Shown here piece after piece: positions 18,759 to 28,098 of a stretch of 64,000 nt of DNA. Under the pieces are notes generated by a model. The model was not told the DNA's origin. It ran no database searches and saw only the letters and a program-made list of their open reading frames with translations. The DNA lies in the NCBI RefSeq assembly GCF_009193185.1, contig NZ_VUKF01000007.1, positions 62,001 through 126,000 on the forward strand, given 5' to 3'. The stretch's first letter is position 1; every line of letters begins with the position of its first letter. The position numbers were made by a program, and so were the translations under genes. Source of the DNA: Georgenia thermotolerans (GTDB taxonomy: Bacteria; Actinomycetota; Actinomycetes; Actinomycetales; Actinomycetaceae).

Positions 18759-19867
18759 GCCCTGCAATGATTCCAGCGGCGAAGCCGATCATCGGGGATG
18801 ACGAGCGCGTAGCTGTGGACCGCGTGTTGGCGTCGGGGATGGTTGCGCAAGGCCCGGAGGTGCAGGCCTTCGAGGCCGAATTCGGCGACCACATGGTGGC
18901 CGGACGCACATGTGTGGCTGTCAACTCCGGCACCTCAGGACTGCACCTGGGTCTTCTGGCGTCCGGTATTGGGCCCGGCGATGAGGTGATCGTGCCATCC
19001 TTCACGTTCGCAGCGACCGGTAACGCCGTCGCTTTGACGGGGGCTACACCGGTGTTCGCCGATATCGAGCCGCTCCACTTCTGCCTTGATCCGGAATCGG
19101 TGCGCGCTGCTGTGACGGACCGGACCCGAGCAATCATGCCGGTGCATCTTTACGGCCACCCAGCAGATATGCCTGCTCTGCAGGCGGTCGCCGATGGCGC
19201 GAACTTGTTGGTATTCGAAGATGCCGCACAAGCTCACGGCGCCTCGTTGAATGGCCGGAAGGTTGGAACCTTCGGAGCATTCGGCATGTTCTCGCTCTAC
19301 CCGACGAAAAACATGACTTCTGGGGAGGGTGGGATGGTCTCCTGTGGAAGCGAGGACATTGCTCGGAGGGTGCGGCTCCTTCGCAACCAGGGCATGGAGC
19401 GCCAGTACGCCAACGAGCTGGTCGGACTGAACAACCGGATGACCGACATTCACGCGGCCATTGGCAGGGTCCAATTGACCAAGGTTGACGGTTGGACTAA
19501 GAAGCGGCAGGACAACGCCGCCTTCCTGGATGCGAACCTGGAAGGGGTTATCACCCCCGCCGTCGCACCAGGCGCAGCGCACGTCTACCACCAGTACACA
19601 ATCCGAATTTCAGGCGCCAACGCGGAGGAGCGTAACCGCATGGTCGCGGCCCTGCGTGAAGAGCACGGTGTGGGCTCCGGCGTGTATTACCCGATTCCGA
19701 ACCACCGGTTGGAGTCCCTCGCGTCCTACGCGCCGGGTCTTGAACTGCCCGAGACGGAGCGGGCTGCGGCGGAGGTCATCTCTCTGCCCGTCCACCCCTC
19801 TCTGACACCGGAGGACCTCTCGAGGATCGTCACTTCGGTCAATGCGGTCGTGAAGGCGGGTGCATGA
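18755..19867 (+). CDS. wbpE: PLP aminotransferase, WbpE-like
   Basis: A 370-residue DegT-family aminotransferase. VNSGTSGLHLGLLASGIGPG, FEDAAQAHGA and Lys185 in LYPTKNMTSGEGG give the complete PLP site; the lysine number equals that reported for Pseudomonas WbpE. It should aminate the 3-keto sugar acid produced by the WbpB-like oxidoreductase encoded next. The start is GTG 18755 inside the previous stop region, and the 3' end overlaps the next gene by four bases. Confidence 0.87.
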   Translation: MSPAMIPAAKPIIGDDERVAVDRVLASGMVAQGPEVQAFEAEFGDHMVAGRTCVAVNSGTSGLHLGLLASGIGPGDEVIVPSFTFAATGNAVALTGATPVFADIEPLHFCLDPESVRAAVTDRTRAIMPVHLYGHPADMPALQAVADGANLLVFEDAAQAHGASLNGRKVGTFGAFGMFSLYPTKNMTSGEGGMVSCGSEDIARRVRLLRNQGMERQYANELVGLNNRMTDIHAAIGRVQLTKVDGWTKKRQDNAAFLDANLEGVITPAVAPGAAHVYHQYTIRISGANAEERNRMVAALREEHGVGSGVYYPIPNHRLESLASYAPGLELPETERAAAEVISLPVHPSLTPEDLSRIVTSVNAVVKAGA

Positions 19868-20856
19868 TGACGAACCTAAGGATGGGGCTCATCGGGCTCG
19901 GGTCGATGGGCCGACACCACGCGCGGGTAATCCGTGAGACGGACGAACTGGAACTCGTCGCCGTCGCGGATCCGGCTGGGGACAAATTCGGTGTCGCTGG
20001 TGGATTGCCGGTCCTGCCCGACGTCGAGTCCCTCATTGCCGCGGGAATCGACGCTGCGACGGTGGCCGTGCCGACTATCAACCACGAGGATGTTGCGTTG
20101 AAGCTCGCCGCAGCGGGCGTGCACACCATGGTTGAAAAGCCGATCGCGCACTCCGCGGAGGCAGGAAGGCGGGTAGCCGATGCTTTCGACGACGCAGGTC
20201 TCGTTGGCGCTGTCGGATATGTTGAGCGCTGTAACCCGGCCCTTCTCGAGTTACGGCGGCGAATGGCAGAAGGTGCGCTCGGCGAGATTTACCAGATCTC
20301 CACTTCCCGGCAAGGACCTTTTCCTGGCCGGATAAGCGACGTCGGCGTGGTCAAAGATCTCGCCACCCATGACATTGACCTCACCGCCTGGCTTGCGCAG
20401 TCCCATTACGAGTCTGTTTCTGCGCACGTGACGCATCGATCCGGACGTGCTCACGAGGACATGGTCGTCGCCGTCGGCCGCCTGGCTAATGGTATTATCG
20501 TCAACCACCAAGTCAACTGGCTCTCGCCCCGAAAGGAACGTCAAACCGTTGTCACGGGCGAGCGCGGTGCATTCATTGCTGACACGGCTTCGGGGGACCT
20601 ATCGTTCTTCGCAAACGGTACTGTCCCAACCGAGTGGGACACGATCGCCGCATTCCGTGGAGTCACGGAGGGGGACGCGATCCGCTATGCGATTGCCAAG
20701 AGGGAGCCCCTCAAGGTCGAGTACGAGCATTTTCGTGATGCGATTCTCGGCCGAACCAGTCACTACGTCACGATGTCCGAGGGCACCCACACTCTAGAGG
20801 TGGTCGAGGCTGTTCTCGAGTCCGCGCGGAGCCTGCAACTCAGCAACTTCGCGTGA
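19864..20856 (+). CDS. wbpB: Gfo/Idh/MocA oxidoreductase, WbpB-like
   Basis: A 330-residue NAD-dependent oxidoreductase with the Rossmann motif GLIGLGSMGRHHARVI and the EKP signature in TMVEKPIAHS near residue 92, followed by the beta-sheet dimer domain (KDLATHDIDL). In the Wbp route this enzyme oxidises C3 of UDP-GlcNAcA, working with WbpE. ATG 19864 overlaps the aminotransferase stop; a second ATG follows at once (MM). It closes the four-gene run from 16853. A 111-bp gap then leads to a glycosyltransferase. Confidence 0.83.
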   Translation: MMTNLRMGLIGLGSMGRHHARVIRETDELELVAVADPAGDKFGVAGGLPVLPDVESLIAAGIDAATVAVPTINHEDVALKLAAAGVHTMVEKPIAHSAEAGRRVADAFDDAGLVGAVGYVERCNPALLELRRRMAEGALGEIYQISTSRQGPFPGRISDVGVVKDLATHDIDLTAWLAQSHYESVSAHVTHRSGRAHEDMVVAVGRLANGIIVNHQVNWLSPRKERQTVVTGERGAFIADTASGDLSFFANGTVPTEWDTIAAFRGVTEGDAIRYAIAKREPLKVEYEHFRDAILGRTSHYVTMSEGTHTLEVVEAVLESARSLQLSNFA

Positions 20857-20967
20857 CGCGCTTTACAAAATTGTCAGCCGTGATCGGAAACTGGGCCAGG
20901 GGCTCTGGCACGACCGGCACGGAACTGGGCTAGAGGGCGGCCTCAGCATTCACGGAGGAACTGAAGC

Positions 20968-22179
20968 ATGAACATGGGACGGAGTGGGCGTACGAAGCAT
21001 GTGCTGGTCATAAACCAGTTTGCGCTCCCCCGCGACCAAGGGGGCGGCACTCGTCACGCCGATCTCTTCAACCGGATCCCGGGCTGGCGGGCGCTCATCC
21101 TGGCGGGCGATCGGAACCACTACACGCGCGAGCGATTCGCCACAACTAATCCGCTATTCCGGCTGGTGAGCATTCCCCGAGCAGGGGCCGGCGCTGTTTC
21201 ACGTCTCCGTAGCTGGATCTGGTATGTGATGAAGGCCGGGGCGATGTCACTCCGGATCGATGGCATTGATGTGATCGTGGGGTCGTCACCGCACCTTCTT
21301 GCCCCAGTCGTGGGGAGGTTCGTTGCCACGGTGAAACGCGTGCCATTCGTCCTTGAGATCCGTGATCTTTGGCCCGAATCGCTTGTGTCGGCGGGCGTGC
21401 TCCGCGAGAGTTCGCCCCTGCACCGAGCGCTCGCAGTGCTCGAACGCTGGCTTGCGATCAGGGCGGATGCCATCATCGTTGTCACCCCCGGCTGGGATCG
21501 ACACTTCTCTGAACTCGGGGTTCCAGGTGAGAAGATTCATGTCGTCGGAAACGGAACCGAACTTAGCGACTTTCAGGTCACTATCCCAAGAGCCGAGCTC
21601 CGACGCAAGCACTCCATCCAGGGATTCACAGCCGTGTTCGCCGGAGCACACGGCCCAAAGGACGGACTCGAGTACATCATCGACGCAGCTGATAAGTGTC
21701 CTGAGATAAACTTCCTACTTATTGGCTCGGGGCCGGCCAAGGCGGAAATCATGGCGAAGGCTCGGCGCATGGGCCTGAATAACGTACAGTTCCGGGATCC
21801 CATACCGAAGTACGACCTCCCGGAACTACTGGCGGCATGTGATGTCGGTGTCCACTCTGTGACTCCTTTGAGCGTTTTTGACCATGGGATGAGTCCCAAT
21901 AAGCTGTTCGACTACCTCGCCGCCGGAATTCCGATAGTCAGTAACGCTCGCACGCCGCTGCGCGCGGTCTTGGAAGACGACCAGTGCGGGAGGATCGGTG
22001 ACGCTGGTTCCCTGGCGTCCAACATTAGGGCGGTGGCAGAAGCCGACGATGCCACTCTTTCGCGTTGGCGTGCTGAGGCTAGATGTCTGATGGAGACCAC
22101 CTTCTCTAGAGCCGCTGCAGCCACGGTTCTTAAAGAGGTACTGAATACCGTCACGAACCGAGCTTCTGCGAAGCCGTGA
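20968..22179 (+). CDS. Glycosyltransferase family 4 (WbuB-like)
   Basis: A 403-residue GT-B glycosyltransferase. The N-terminal domain has HVLVINQFALPRDQGGGTRH and FVLEIRDLWPESLVSAG, both typical of WbuB-type enzymes that add FucNAc-like or related amino sugars. The C-terminal domain has VVGNGTELSDF, the donor site, and MSPNKLFDYLAAGIPIV, where these enzymes normally carry the acidic nucleotide-binding region. It probably adds an early sugar of the repeat unit to the lipid-linked primer. GGAGGA is well placed before ATG 20968. Base composition is clearly lower in GC than in the first 15 kb. Confidence 0.82.
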   Translation: MNMGRSGRTKHVLVINQFALPRDQGGGTRHADLFNRIPGWRALILAGDRNHYTRERFATTNPLFRLVSIPRAGAGAVSRLRSWIWYVMKAGAMSLRIDGIDVIVGSSPHLLAPVVGRFVATVKRVPFVLEIRDLWPESLVSAGVLRESSPLHRALAVLERWLAIRADAIIVVTPGWDRHFSELGVPGEKIHVVGNGTELSDFQVTIPRAELRRKHSIQGFTAVFAGAHGPKDGLEYIIDAADKCPEINFLLIGSGPAKAEIMAKARRMGLNNVQFRDPIPKYDLPELLAACDVGVHSVTPLSVFDHGMSPNKLFDYLAAGIPIVSNARTPLRAVLEDDQCGRIGDAGSLASNIRAVAEADDATLSRWRAEARCLMETTFSRAAAATVLKEVLNTVTNRASAKP

Positions 22180-22215
22180 GATATGCTCGCTAGAATCGAT
22201 TCAGGAGCGATTAAC

Positions 22216-22293
22216 ATGAAGTCTGCCAGCACCTTCTGCAGACACCGGAGGGGCGCAAAAACCGAGGGACAGTTCGACTCGCGGAAGGTGTGA
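22216..22293 (+). CDS. Possible 25-residue leader ORF before the flippase
   Basis: ATG 22216, preceded by AGGAG at a spacing of 8, opens a 25-codon frame (MKSASTFCRHRRGAKTEG...) that ends at TGA 22291-22293, overlapping the GTG at 22290 of the flippase gene. The ribosome site is better than that of the flippase, so this could be a translational-coupling leader. It has no recognisable domain and may be chance. Confidence 0.3.
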   Translation: MKSASTFCRHRRGAKTEGQFDSRKV

Positions 22294-23498
22294 AATTGAG
22301 TTTCAGGGCGGCGAGTGCACGCATCCTGTCGGGTAGCGCCGTAGGGCATGGTGTTACTCTCGCCATCACGCCTCTACTGGCACGTATGTACGACCCGGAC
22401 GTGTTCGGACTGTTTGCGGCGATAAGTGCGACCACGGCGATTTTCGTTGGACTTTCGACATTTCGCCTTGAAATTATCGCTCAAGATGCTAAGTCTGAAC
22501 TGGTTGCAGACCGTTTGTTCGGGCTCGCAGCTCGATCCGCCGCCCTGTGGGGGGCCGGTCTTTCGGTCGCCGCCCTGGTTCTTGTCGTTGTGGGCTGGCC
22601 TTGGTACTGGGCTGCAGTTGGGGCTCTCGTGTTCGTTTCGTCACTGCAGCTTGTCGGGACTGGAATCCTCATCCGCCATGGGGAGTACCGATCGCTCGCG
22701 CGCATGAATATGATTCATGGCGGAGGAGTCGGGATTGTTCAGGCGCTTACCGGTCTGATCGCGCCCAGTCCGTGGTCGCTGATGGTCGGATATGTCGTAC
22801 CGCGGCTAGTCTGGCTGATACCGATGAACAAGCGCGGCAGAGTACGTCGAGAACTGTCAACGCAAAGGGTGACCGGGGCCGATTCGCGCTTACGTTCGAG
22901 GGCAGTGACAGCCGGGGCGAGCGCCGCCGTGAACAGTGCAGCGGGTCAAGTCCCTATCCTTCTGGCTACGGCCCTGTACGGAACCGTAGAGGCCGGACTC
23001 TTCGCGATGGCGGTCCGAGTCCTTGTTAGTCCACTCAGCGTGATCGGCCAGGCAGCCTCGGGGGCAACCCTTGGCGAGGTCGGGAAAGTGCGAAGGAGCG
23101 GAGGGGGAGGAGCACCCGGACTTGTTAACCGGGCGATGCGTGACCTGCTCCTGATCGGCATCGTTCCATGTGGAATCGCCTTCGTCGCGGGCCCAACGGT
23201 TGTTCCGTATCTCCTTGGCGATTCTTGGAATAACACGGGAGCAATCGTGGCGGCTCTCGCTTTGGGTGCGCTAGCCCAGTTTGTCGTCGCTCCGTTCTCG
23301 CAATTGCTAAACGTCAGTGGTGCGCAGAGAGGACTTCTAATCTGGGATATCGTCCGATTCGGGAGCTCGATGCTCGCATGGGTGCTTCCCTGGGCCTTAG
23401 GGGCAGGGATACTGGCATCCGTTATTGCCTACTCGCTCATGTTGTCCATGTGCTATGTGTGGCTGAGGCGTTTAATCCTCGATGCTGTGAGGCGATGA
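22290..23498 (+). CDS. Wzx-like polysaccharide flippase
   Basis: A 402-residue polytopic protein with about 12 hydrophobic segments, beginning FRAASARILSGSAVGHG and ITPLLARMYDPDVFGLFA, the usual N-terminal pattern of MOP-superfamily Wzx proteins (a loop with YxPExFG-like spacing). It should flip the lipid-linked repeat unit across the membrane for Wzy polymerisation. GTG 22290 gives the full frame; TTG 22296 has better spacing from GGAAGG. Its stop overlaps the ATG of the following polymerase candidate (ATGA). Confidence 0.82.
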   Translation: MKLSFRAASARILSGSAVGHGVTLAITPLLARMYDPDVFGLFAAISATTAIFVGLSTFRLEIIAQDAKSELVADRLFGLAARSAALWGAGLSVAALVLVVVGWPWYWAAVGALVFVSSLQLVGTGILIRHGEYRSLARMNMIHGGGVGIVQALTGLIAPSPWSLMVGYVVPRLVWLIPMNKRGRVRRELSTQRVTGADSRLRSRAVTAGASAAVNSAAGQVPILLATALYGTVEAGLFAMAVRVLVSPLSVIGQAASGATLGEVGKVRRSGGGGAPGLVNRAMRDLLLIGIVPCGIAFVAGPTVVPYLLGDSWNNTGAIVAALALGALAQFVVAPFSQLLNVSGAQRGLLIWDIVRFGSSMLAWVLPWALGAGILASVIAYSLMLSMCYVWLRRLILDAVRR

Positions 23499-24898
23499 TT
23501 CAAATGAAACCCCTTGATGGCGCGCCTTCGCGAATGGCCATCGGTCGCACCATGCGAGCACACACCCTCCGGGCTGCGCTGCTGTCCGCATACAGTGAGT
23601 TGCTGCACTTGAGTTATCGAGGACATGTGTCGCCCGCCTTCGATTACCTAGGCTACACGTATCAGCCACCGCAGGTGGATTACTACTTATATGCACTAGT
23701 AGCCATGGTTCTGGTTGCTTCGCAGCTCCCTAAACGGATTGAGACAGTTTCTGCGTTTGTCTTGTGGCTTCTATTTCTCGCGGCGATTGTGCCAAGCATA
23801 TTAATGCCGCACTATACCGGGTATCTCTCCGAGAAGGATGCTCTTGCGACGAGCCTCGGTGTGGCATTTGTCTTCTGCATGGTGGTTGTACTCGTCCGCC
23901 GCCGGGAACCGGCCGTGCCGCTCGGAGCCGAACTCCCTACCAATGTATTCTGGCTGGCGCTAATAGGCGTATCTTTAGTCTCGTACCTTGTGGTTTTCAG
24001 CTCGATTGGCGTTAGTCTGAATGCCGTCTCTCTGTCCGATGTTTACGATGTCAGGGAAGAATATGCTGCGGCTCTGGGCGGTTCCACTCTAGTAGCTTAC
24101 CTCGTGAATGCGCAGGCTAATGTGTTGAATCCCGCCATTATTGCGTTGGGGTGTCTAACCCGGCGCTGGTGGGCAGTGGGACTGGCCCTCGCGGGGCAAC
24201 TAGTTTTGTACTCGAGCACGGGGTTCAAGACTACGCTCATGGTGCTACCAGCCATCTTGGTTGTGCTGCTGCTATACCGATACGTTTCACGGCCATTCGG
24301 GGTAATCCTGGTGGCTGGAATTGTCGCAGTTATTTGCGCTTCTTGGCTACTCGATGTGGTTCGGGACGATAACGTCGTCACATCGCTGTTCGTCCGGCGC
24401 TTCTTACACACGCCCGGTTTATTGAGTGCAATCTACTTCGCATTCTTCTCGGAGTACGATAAAGTGCAGTTGTCGCACTCGATCTTGAGTGGCTGGATCG
24501 AGTACCCGTATGACTTGAAGTTGCCTTTCCAGATTAGCGAGTGGGCAACGGGTGACCCCGGGCGCTCGATGAACGCAAACTTTGTGGCAGACGGCTTTGC
24601 TCAGTTCGGATGGATCGGCGTCGCTGGCGCTGGCTTAGTCCTCGTCGTCTACTTGCGCCTCCTTGACCGAGCAGCTTGCGGTGTGCCACTGCCGGTGAGT
24701 TCAGCCATAATGGTGCTGCCCTCGATCGCGCTATGCAACTCATCTATTCTGACAGCGATGTTGAGCCACGGTCTTGTGATGGCATTCATCGTGCTTGCGA
24801 TGGCAAAGGTCGTACCTCAAACGAGTGTGAGCCCTGGTGTGAAAGAAGGCGTTGTCCCGGGGGGTCAGGAGCGGATTCTCCAGGCAGACCAGAGATGA
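23495..24898 (+). CDS. Wzy-like polymerase (polytopic membrane protein)
   Basis: A 467-residue membrane protein with about 11-12 hydrophobic segments and one larger loop around residues 310-365 (FFSEYDKVQLSHSILSGW, ISEWATGDPGRSMNANFV). Wzy proteins share little sequence, so the call rests on topology, the loop, and position straight after the flippase. It would join repeat units on the outer membrane face. ATG 23495 overlaps the flippase stop; the longer frame from 23378 is only overlap. Among the lowest-GC genes of the window. Confidence 0.68.
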   Translation: MIQMKPLDGAPSRMAIGRTMRAHTLRAALLSAYSELLHLSYRGHVSPAFDYLGYTYQPPQVDYYLYALVAMVLVASQLPKRIETVSAFVLWLLFLAAIVPSILMPHYTGYLSEKDALATSLGVAFVFCMVVVLVRRREPAVPLGAELPTNVFWLALIGVSLVSYLVVFSSIGVSLNAVSLSDVYDVREEYAAALGGSTLVAYLVNAQANVLNPAIIALGCLTRRWWAVGLALAGQLVLYSSTGFKTTLMVLPAILVVLLLYRYVSRPFGVILVAGIVAVICASWLLDVVRDDNVVTSLFVRRFLHTPGLLSAIYFAFFSEYDKVQLSHSILSGWIEYPYDLKLPFQISEWATGDPGRSMNANFVADGFAQFGWIGVAGAGLVLVVYLRLLDRAACGVPLPVSSAIMVLPSIALCNSSILTAMLSHGLVMAFIVLAMAKVVPQTSVSPGVKEGVVPGGQERILQADQR

Positions 24899-24971
24899 GA
24901 TCTCCGTAGTTGTGACGCAGGTGCGTGGCACGGTCCAATCTTGTGACACGTGTTTGCTCACTCGGAGATCT
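24898..24971. other. Inverted repeat in the gap before the epimerase gene
   Basis: AGATCTCCG (24898-24906) pairs with CGGAGATCT (24963-24971), nine perfect pairs around a 56-nt loop that contains two copies of TTGTGAC. It lies directly after the polymerase stop. It could be an mRNA structure or a protein site. No T-run follows, so it is not a standard terminator. Confidence 0.3.
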
Positions 24972-25076
24972 AGTCCCGATTCATCTCTCGAAGAGAATGG
25001 GGGTTATATCGTGTTTGTTCTAGAGTCTGTTGGTCCGCGACTCGGACAGTGCGGCTCCCGGAGGTAGGCTCGGACC

Positions 25077-26147
25077 ATGAAGATACTTAGCGTTGTGGGT
25101 GCGCGTCCTCAATTTGTGAAGCTCGCCCCGATCGTTCACGAGGCGATTCGGCGAGGCGTCGAGCATGTGACGGTTCACACAGGTCAACACTACGATCCCA
25201 TGTTGTCAGATGTGTTTTTCCGGGACCTTGAGATCCCGGCGCCCGTCGCGCACCTGGGCGTCGGATCTGGAAGCCACGGACGTCAGACTGGCGCGATGCT
25301 GTCAGCGATGGACGGAGTGTTCGAGCGAGAACGGCCTGATTGGGTTCTCGTTTACGGTGATACGAATTCGACCATTGCGGCCGCGTTGGCGGCAGTAAAG
25401 TTGCACCTGCCGGTAGCCCACTTGGAAGCCGGCTTGCGGTCCTTCAACCGGCGCATGCCGGAGGAGCACAACCGGGTCCTCACCGATCACGTCGCCGACC
25501 TGCTATTTGCGCCCACCCGCGTCGCTATGACGCATCTCGCGCGTGAAGGTCTTGCGAGTAGATCATTGATGGTCGGGGACGTGATGACGGATGTTCTTTA
25601 TCGTGTCCGTGAGCGTGTGGCCAGCGTCATACCGTCGATGATGGATGAGGAGCAGATCAGGCCAGGAGAGTATTTCGTGGCAACGATCCACCGTGCGGAG
25701 AGCACTGACGACCAAGACCGCTTAAGATCAATCGTGGCGTCCCTAGCATCATTGGATTTGCCTGTGGTCCTACCTGCGCATCCGCGACTCGTGGCCCGAG
25801 CCGCCGAAGTAGGTATCAATCTCTCGGATGGTGCCCTCCGATTGCGGCCGCCTCTGAGCTATCCGGAGTTGGTTGCGGTGGTTATGCATGCTCGGGGTGT
25901 CATCACCGATTCGGGCGGGTTACAGAAAGAGGCCTTTCTGTTGGGTACCCCCTGTACCACTGTACGGACCGAGACGGAGTGGGTTGAGACGATCGAGCTG
26001 GGTTGGAACGAACTTGTCGAGCCTGGAGCCGACCTGGTCCGGTCGGCGACACGGGCGCGGCCCGCACCGACGGATGAGGCTCCTTACGGTGATGGGCGTG
26101 CCGCTTTCCGGGTCATCGATTCCCTGCTGAACCACTCTTCCCTGTAG
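25077..26147 (+). CDS. Non-hydrolysing UDP-sugar 2-epimerase (WecB/WbpI family)
   Basis: A 356-residue GT-B-fold epimerase. The family residues are in place: Asp in YGDTNST, Glu in HLEAGLRSF, Glu in MPEEHNR, His in TIHRAES, and the C-terminal uridine site TDSGGLQKEAF. WecB makes UDP-ManNAc; WbpI makes UDP-ManNAc(3NAc)A from UDP-GlcNAc(3NAc)A. With WbpA, D, E and B homologues 4 kb upstream, the WbpI reaction is the better guess, though sequence alone does not settle it. GGAGG lies 14 nt before ATG 25077. A decayed copy of this gene's 3' end lies at 28223-28366. Confidence 0.85.
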   Translation: MKILSVVGARPQFVKLAPIVHEAIRRGVEHVTVHTGQHYDPMLSDVFFRDLEIPAPVAHLGVGSGSHGRQTGAMLSAMDGVFERERPDWVLVYGDTNSTIAAALAAVKLHLPVAHLEAGLRSFNRRMPEEHNRVLTDHVADLLFAPTRVAMTHLAREGLASRSLMVGDVMTDVLYRVRERVASVIPSMMDEEQIRPGEYFVATIHRAESTDDQDRLRSIVASLASLDLPVVLPAHPRLVARAAEVGINLSDGALRLRPPLSYPELVAVVMHARGVITDSGGLQKEAFLLGTPCTTVRTETEWVETIELGWNELVEPGADLVRSATRARPAPTDEAPYGDGRAAFRVIDSLLNHSSL

Positions 26148-26388
26148 CCAGGGCGGTCCATTGGTGATGCCCACTTAATTGAGGCGAGTGCTTCCGGCCT
26201 GCGGTGGCGATTCCACGATTCAGTCGGCTCTCATCAGTCGACCGCCTCGTCGACCAGGCCCACGCGCGCCGCAACCGCGAAACCCGGTAAACTTCCAATA
26301 CCGTCCCATCAAGCCGCTAAGCGGGTTGCCTCCAGCCAGTTGGTCCGAACGCCGTAACAAAAGGGGATAACTCATCATCACGTCACTG

Positions 26389-28098
26389 TTGCGCCGGAAG
26401 GTGCCCCTGATCGTCTGCGCGGCTGCATTCGTTACCCTCACCGGTTGCACGTCAGCGATACCCCGCATCGAAGGCTGGGAAGGCGACGACCATACTGGGA
26501 TCCTGGCGCTGCCATCCATCCTCGAGATTGTCTCGGCAGAACCCGAGTTGCTCGACCCGATCATTGGGTTCGCGCCCGACGAGTCTGTGCTGGAAAACGA
26601 TCTCCAGAAGCGGATCGAGGACAAGCATCCGACTTACGCTGTGGCTGCTGTCCTCGGCTCATGGTTTCGGACGGGCGAGACAGCGACCGCCAAAGCGCGT
26701 ACCGAGCAGATCATCGCCAGGTGGGGCATTCGCGACGGCGCGACCCGACTGGACTACGGTTTCGAGTACACCCTGAACGGTGAGCATGTAGAAGCCGGCT
26801 GGTGGTCGGGGATGTCTGACTGGACTTTTCCGCTACTACTGACCGCACTCGCCCAAGAGACTGGTGACGATGAGTACGCGCATCTACGCGATTCAATGGT
26901 CGAGAACGCCCTCAAGCCAGTTGAGGAGGGAGGGACGCTGTGGAACGAGGACAACGGTTGTTGGATCTCCGAATATGCGTGGTCAGGTATGGACCGAAAT
27001 CAGGAGAGTCACGTACTCAATGGCCACCAATACGCTCTCGTCGCGATGGGAATGATCGCCGCGTCGACCGACGACTCCGAGCTCGCGAAGGTGTTCCAGG
27101 ATTGCTCGGCTAACACTGTGGCGAAACTTCCTGAGTTCTGGGGGAATGATGTGTGGCCCTCGTACATGCTTCACAGGCGAACGATCAACCAACCGCACTA
27201 TGCGGTTTTCGAGATATCACTATTCGAGGCCCTTGCGCGGCTCTCCGGCGACGCTCGATATCTCGAGGCAATCAAGGAGCGACAGGACGCTTTTGCGCGG
27301 ACATACCCGGTGACCGGGGTGGTCTCGGATGAAGGTTCTAGGTTGATCTTCACTCAGATGGCAGGACCTCACCCTTACCTTCGGGACATCTATACCGCTC
27401 AACTCGAATGCTCCGATGGAGATACGTCCGAGTCGTTCGAACTCCCAGGACGAGGGCTGCGACTCGAGGACTCGATACTTAACGAAGCAACTTCGCTCGA
27501 TCTTGCCGACACAACGTGTTCGATATGGTCGAACAACGGCAAGAGCACTCCGACTCTCATCTCACGTAATCAGCGCATTCAGCTCGCGTCTGACGGTGGT
27601 GCTACTCGGCTCTCCTATGAGTTCGGCATGGAACGAAACATTGAGTGGGAGGGCAAGTGGGCTTTCACGGTGTCCCCGCTCGAGATTGATTCGGAAGAGA
27701 ACGACGGGACGCGTCGTACTCACCAGAGCGCTGTTCAACTGAACCTTGAAGGGCTACTCCCAACGACCGCTGAGTCCGGGGCCTTGGCCCAGTTTGGCGT
27801 CCAACTTACGCCTTCTGCTGCGGTGAATGCCCAGATTCGTGTGATCAGCGGTGAAACGATCTGTCAACGCAACTATCCGAACCTTGCGGGCGGGGCTTCG
27901 AACCTCGTGCTGCTCTCAGTTGCTGGATTCGACGACTGTGCCGTCGATTCCATTAACAGCATCGAGGTCATTTTCAGCCGGGTCGGCATCGATGCTCCCG
28001 TTACGATCACCGGCGTTGAGGTGTTCGGATTCCCGGACACCGAAGCGCTGCGCGTGCACCTTGAGGACTCCGGTGCCGTGATCCCCGGAGTCTCCTGA
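26389..28098 (+). CDS. Lipoprotein, D-glucuronyl C5-epimerase-like
   Basis: A 569-residue protein starting with a lipoprotein signal (VPLIVCAAAFVTLTGC, Cys at residue 20). Residues about 85-310 resemble the C-terminal catalytic domain of heparan-type glucuronyl C5-epimerases: DYGFEYTLNG, EAGWWSGMSDWTFPLLL, WISEYAWSG and HVLNGHQYALVAMG, an alpha/alpha-barrel pattern. The C-terminal 250 residues look beta-rich. It would act outside the cell on a uronic-acid polymer, turning glucuronate into iduronate. TTG 26389 is the first usual start, but AAGGGG sits 22 nt upstream of it; ATC 26377 has better spacing and may be the true start. Confidence 0.62.
   Translation: MRRKVPLIVCAAAFVTLTGCTSAIPRIEGWEGDDHTGILALPSILEIVSAEPELLDPIIGFAPDESVLENDLQKRIEDKHPTYAVAAVLGSWFRTGETATAKARTEQIIARWGIRDGATRLDYGFEYTLNGEHVEAGWWSGMSDWTFPLLLTALAQETGDDEYAHLRDSMVENALKPVEEGGTLWNEDNGCWISEYAWSGMDRNQESHVLNGHQYALVAMGMIAASTDDSELAKVFQDCSANTVAKLPEFWGNDVWPSYMLHRRTINQPHYAVFEISLFEALARLSGDARYLEAIKERQDAFARTYPVTGVVSDEGSRLIFTQMAGPHPYLRDIYTAQLECSDGDTSESFELPGRGLRLEDSILNEATSLDLADTTCSIWSNNGKSTPTLISRNQRIQLASDGGATRLSYEFGMERNIEWEGKWAFTVSPLEIDSEENDGTRRTHQSAVQLNLEGLLPTTAESGALAQFGVQLTPSAAVNAQIRVISGETICQRNYPNLAGGASNLVLLSVAGFDDCAVDSINSIEVIFSRVGIDAPVTITGVEVFGFPDTEALRVHLEDSGAVIPGVS

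Noticed and set aside
24852-25067. 71-codon plus-strand ORF before the epimerase
   Set aside because: It overlaps the end of the polymerase gene, has no ribosome site or domain, and covers an inverted repeat.
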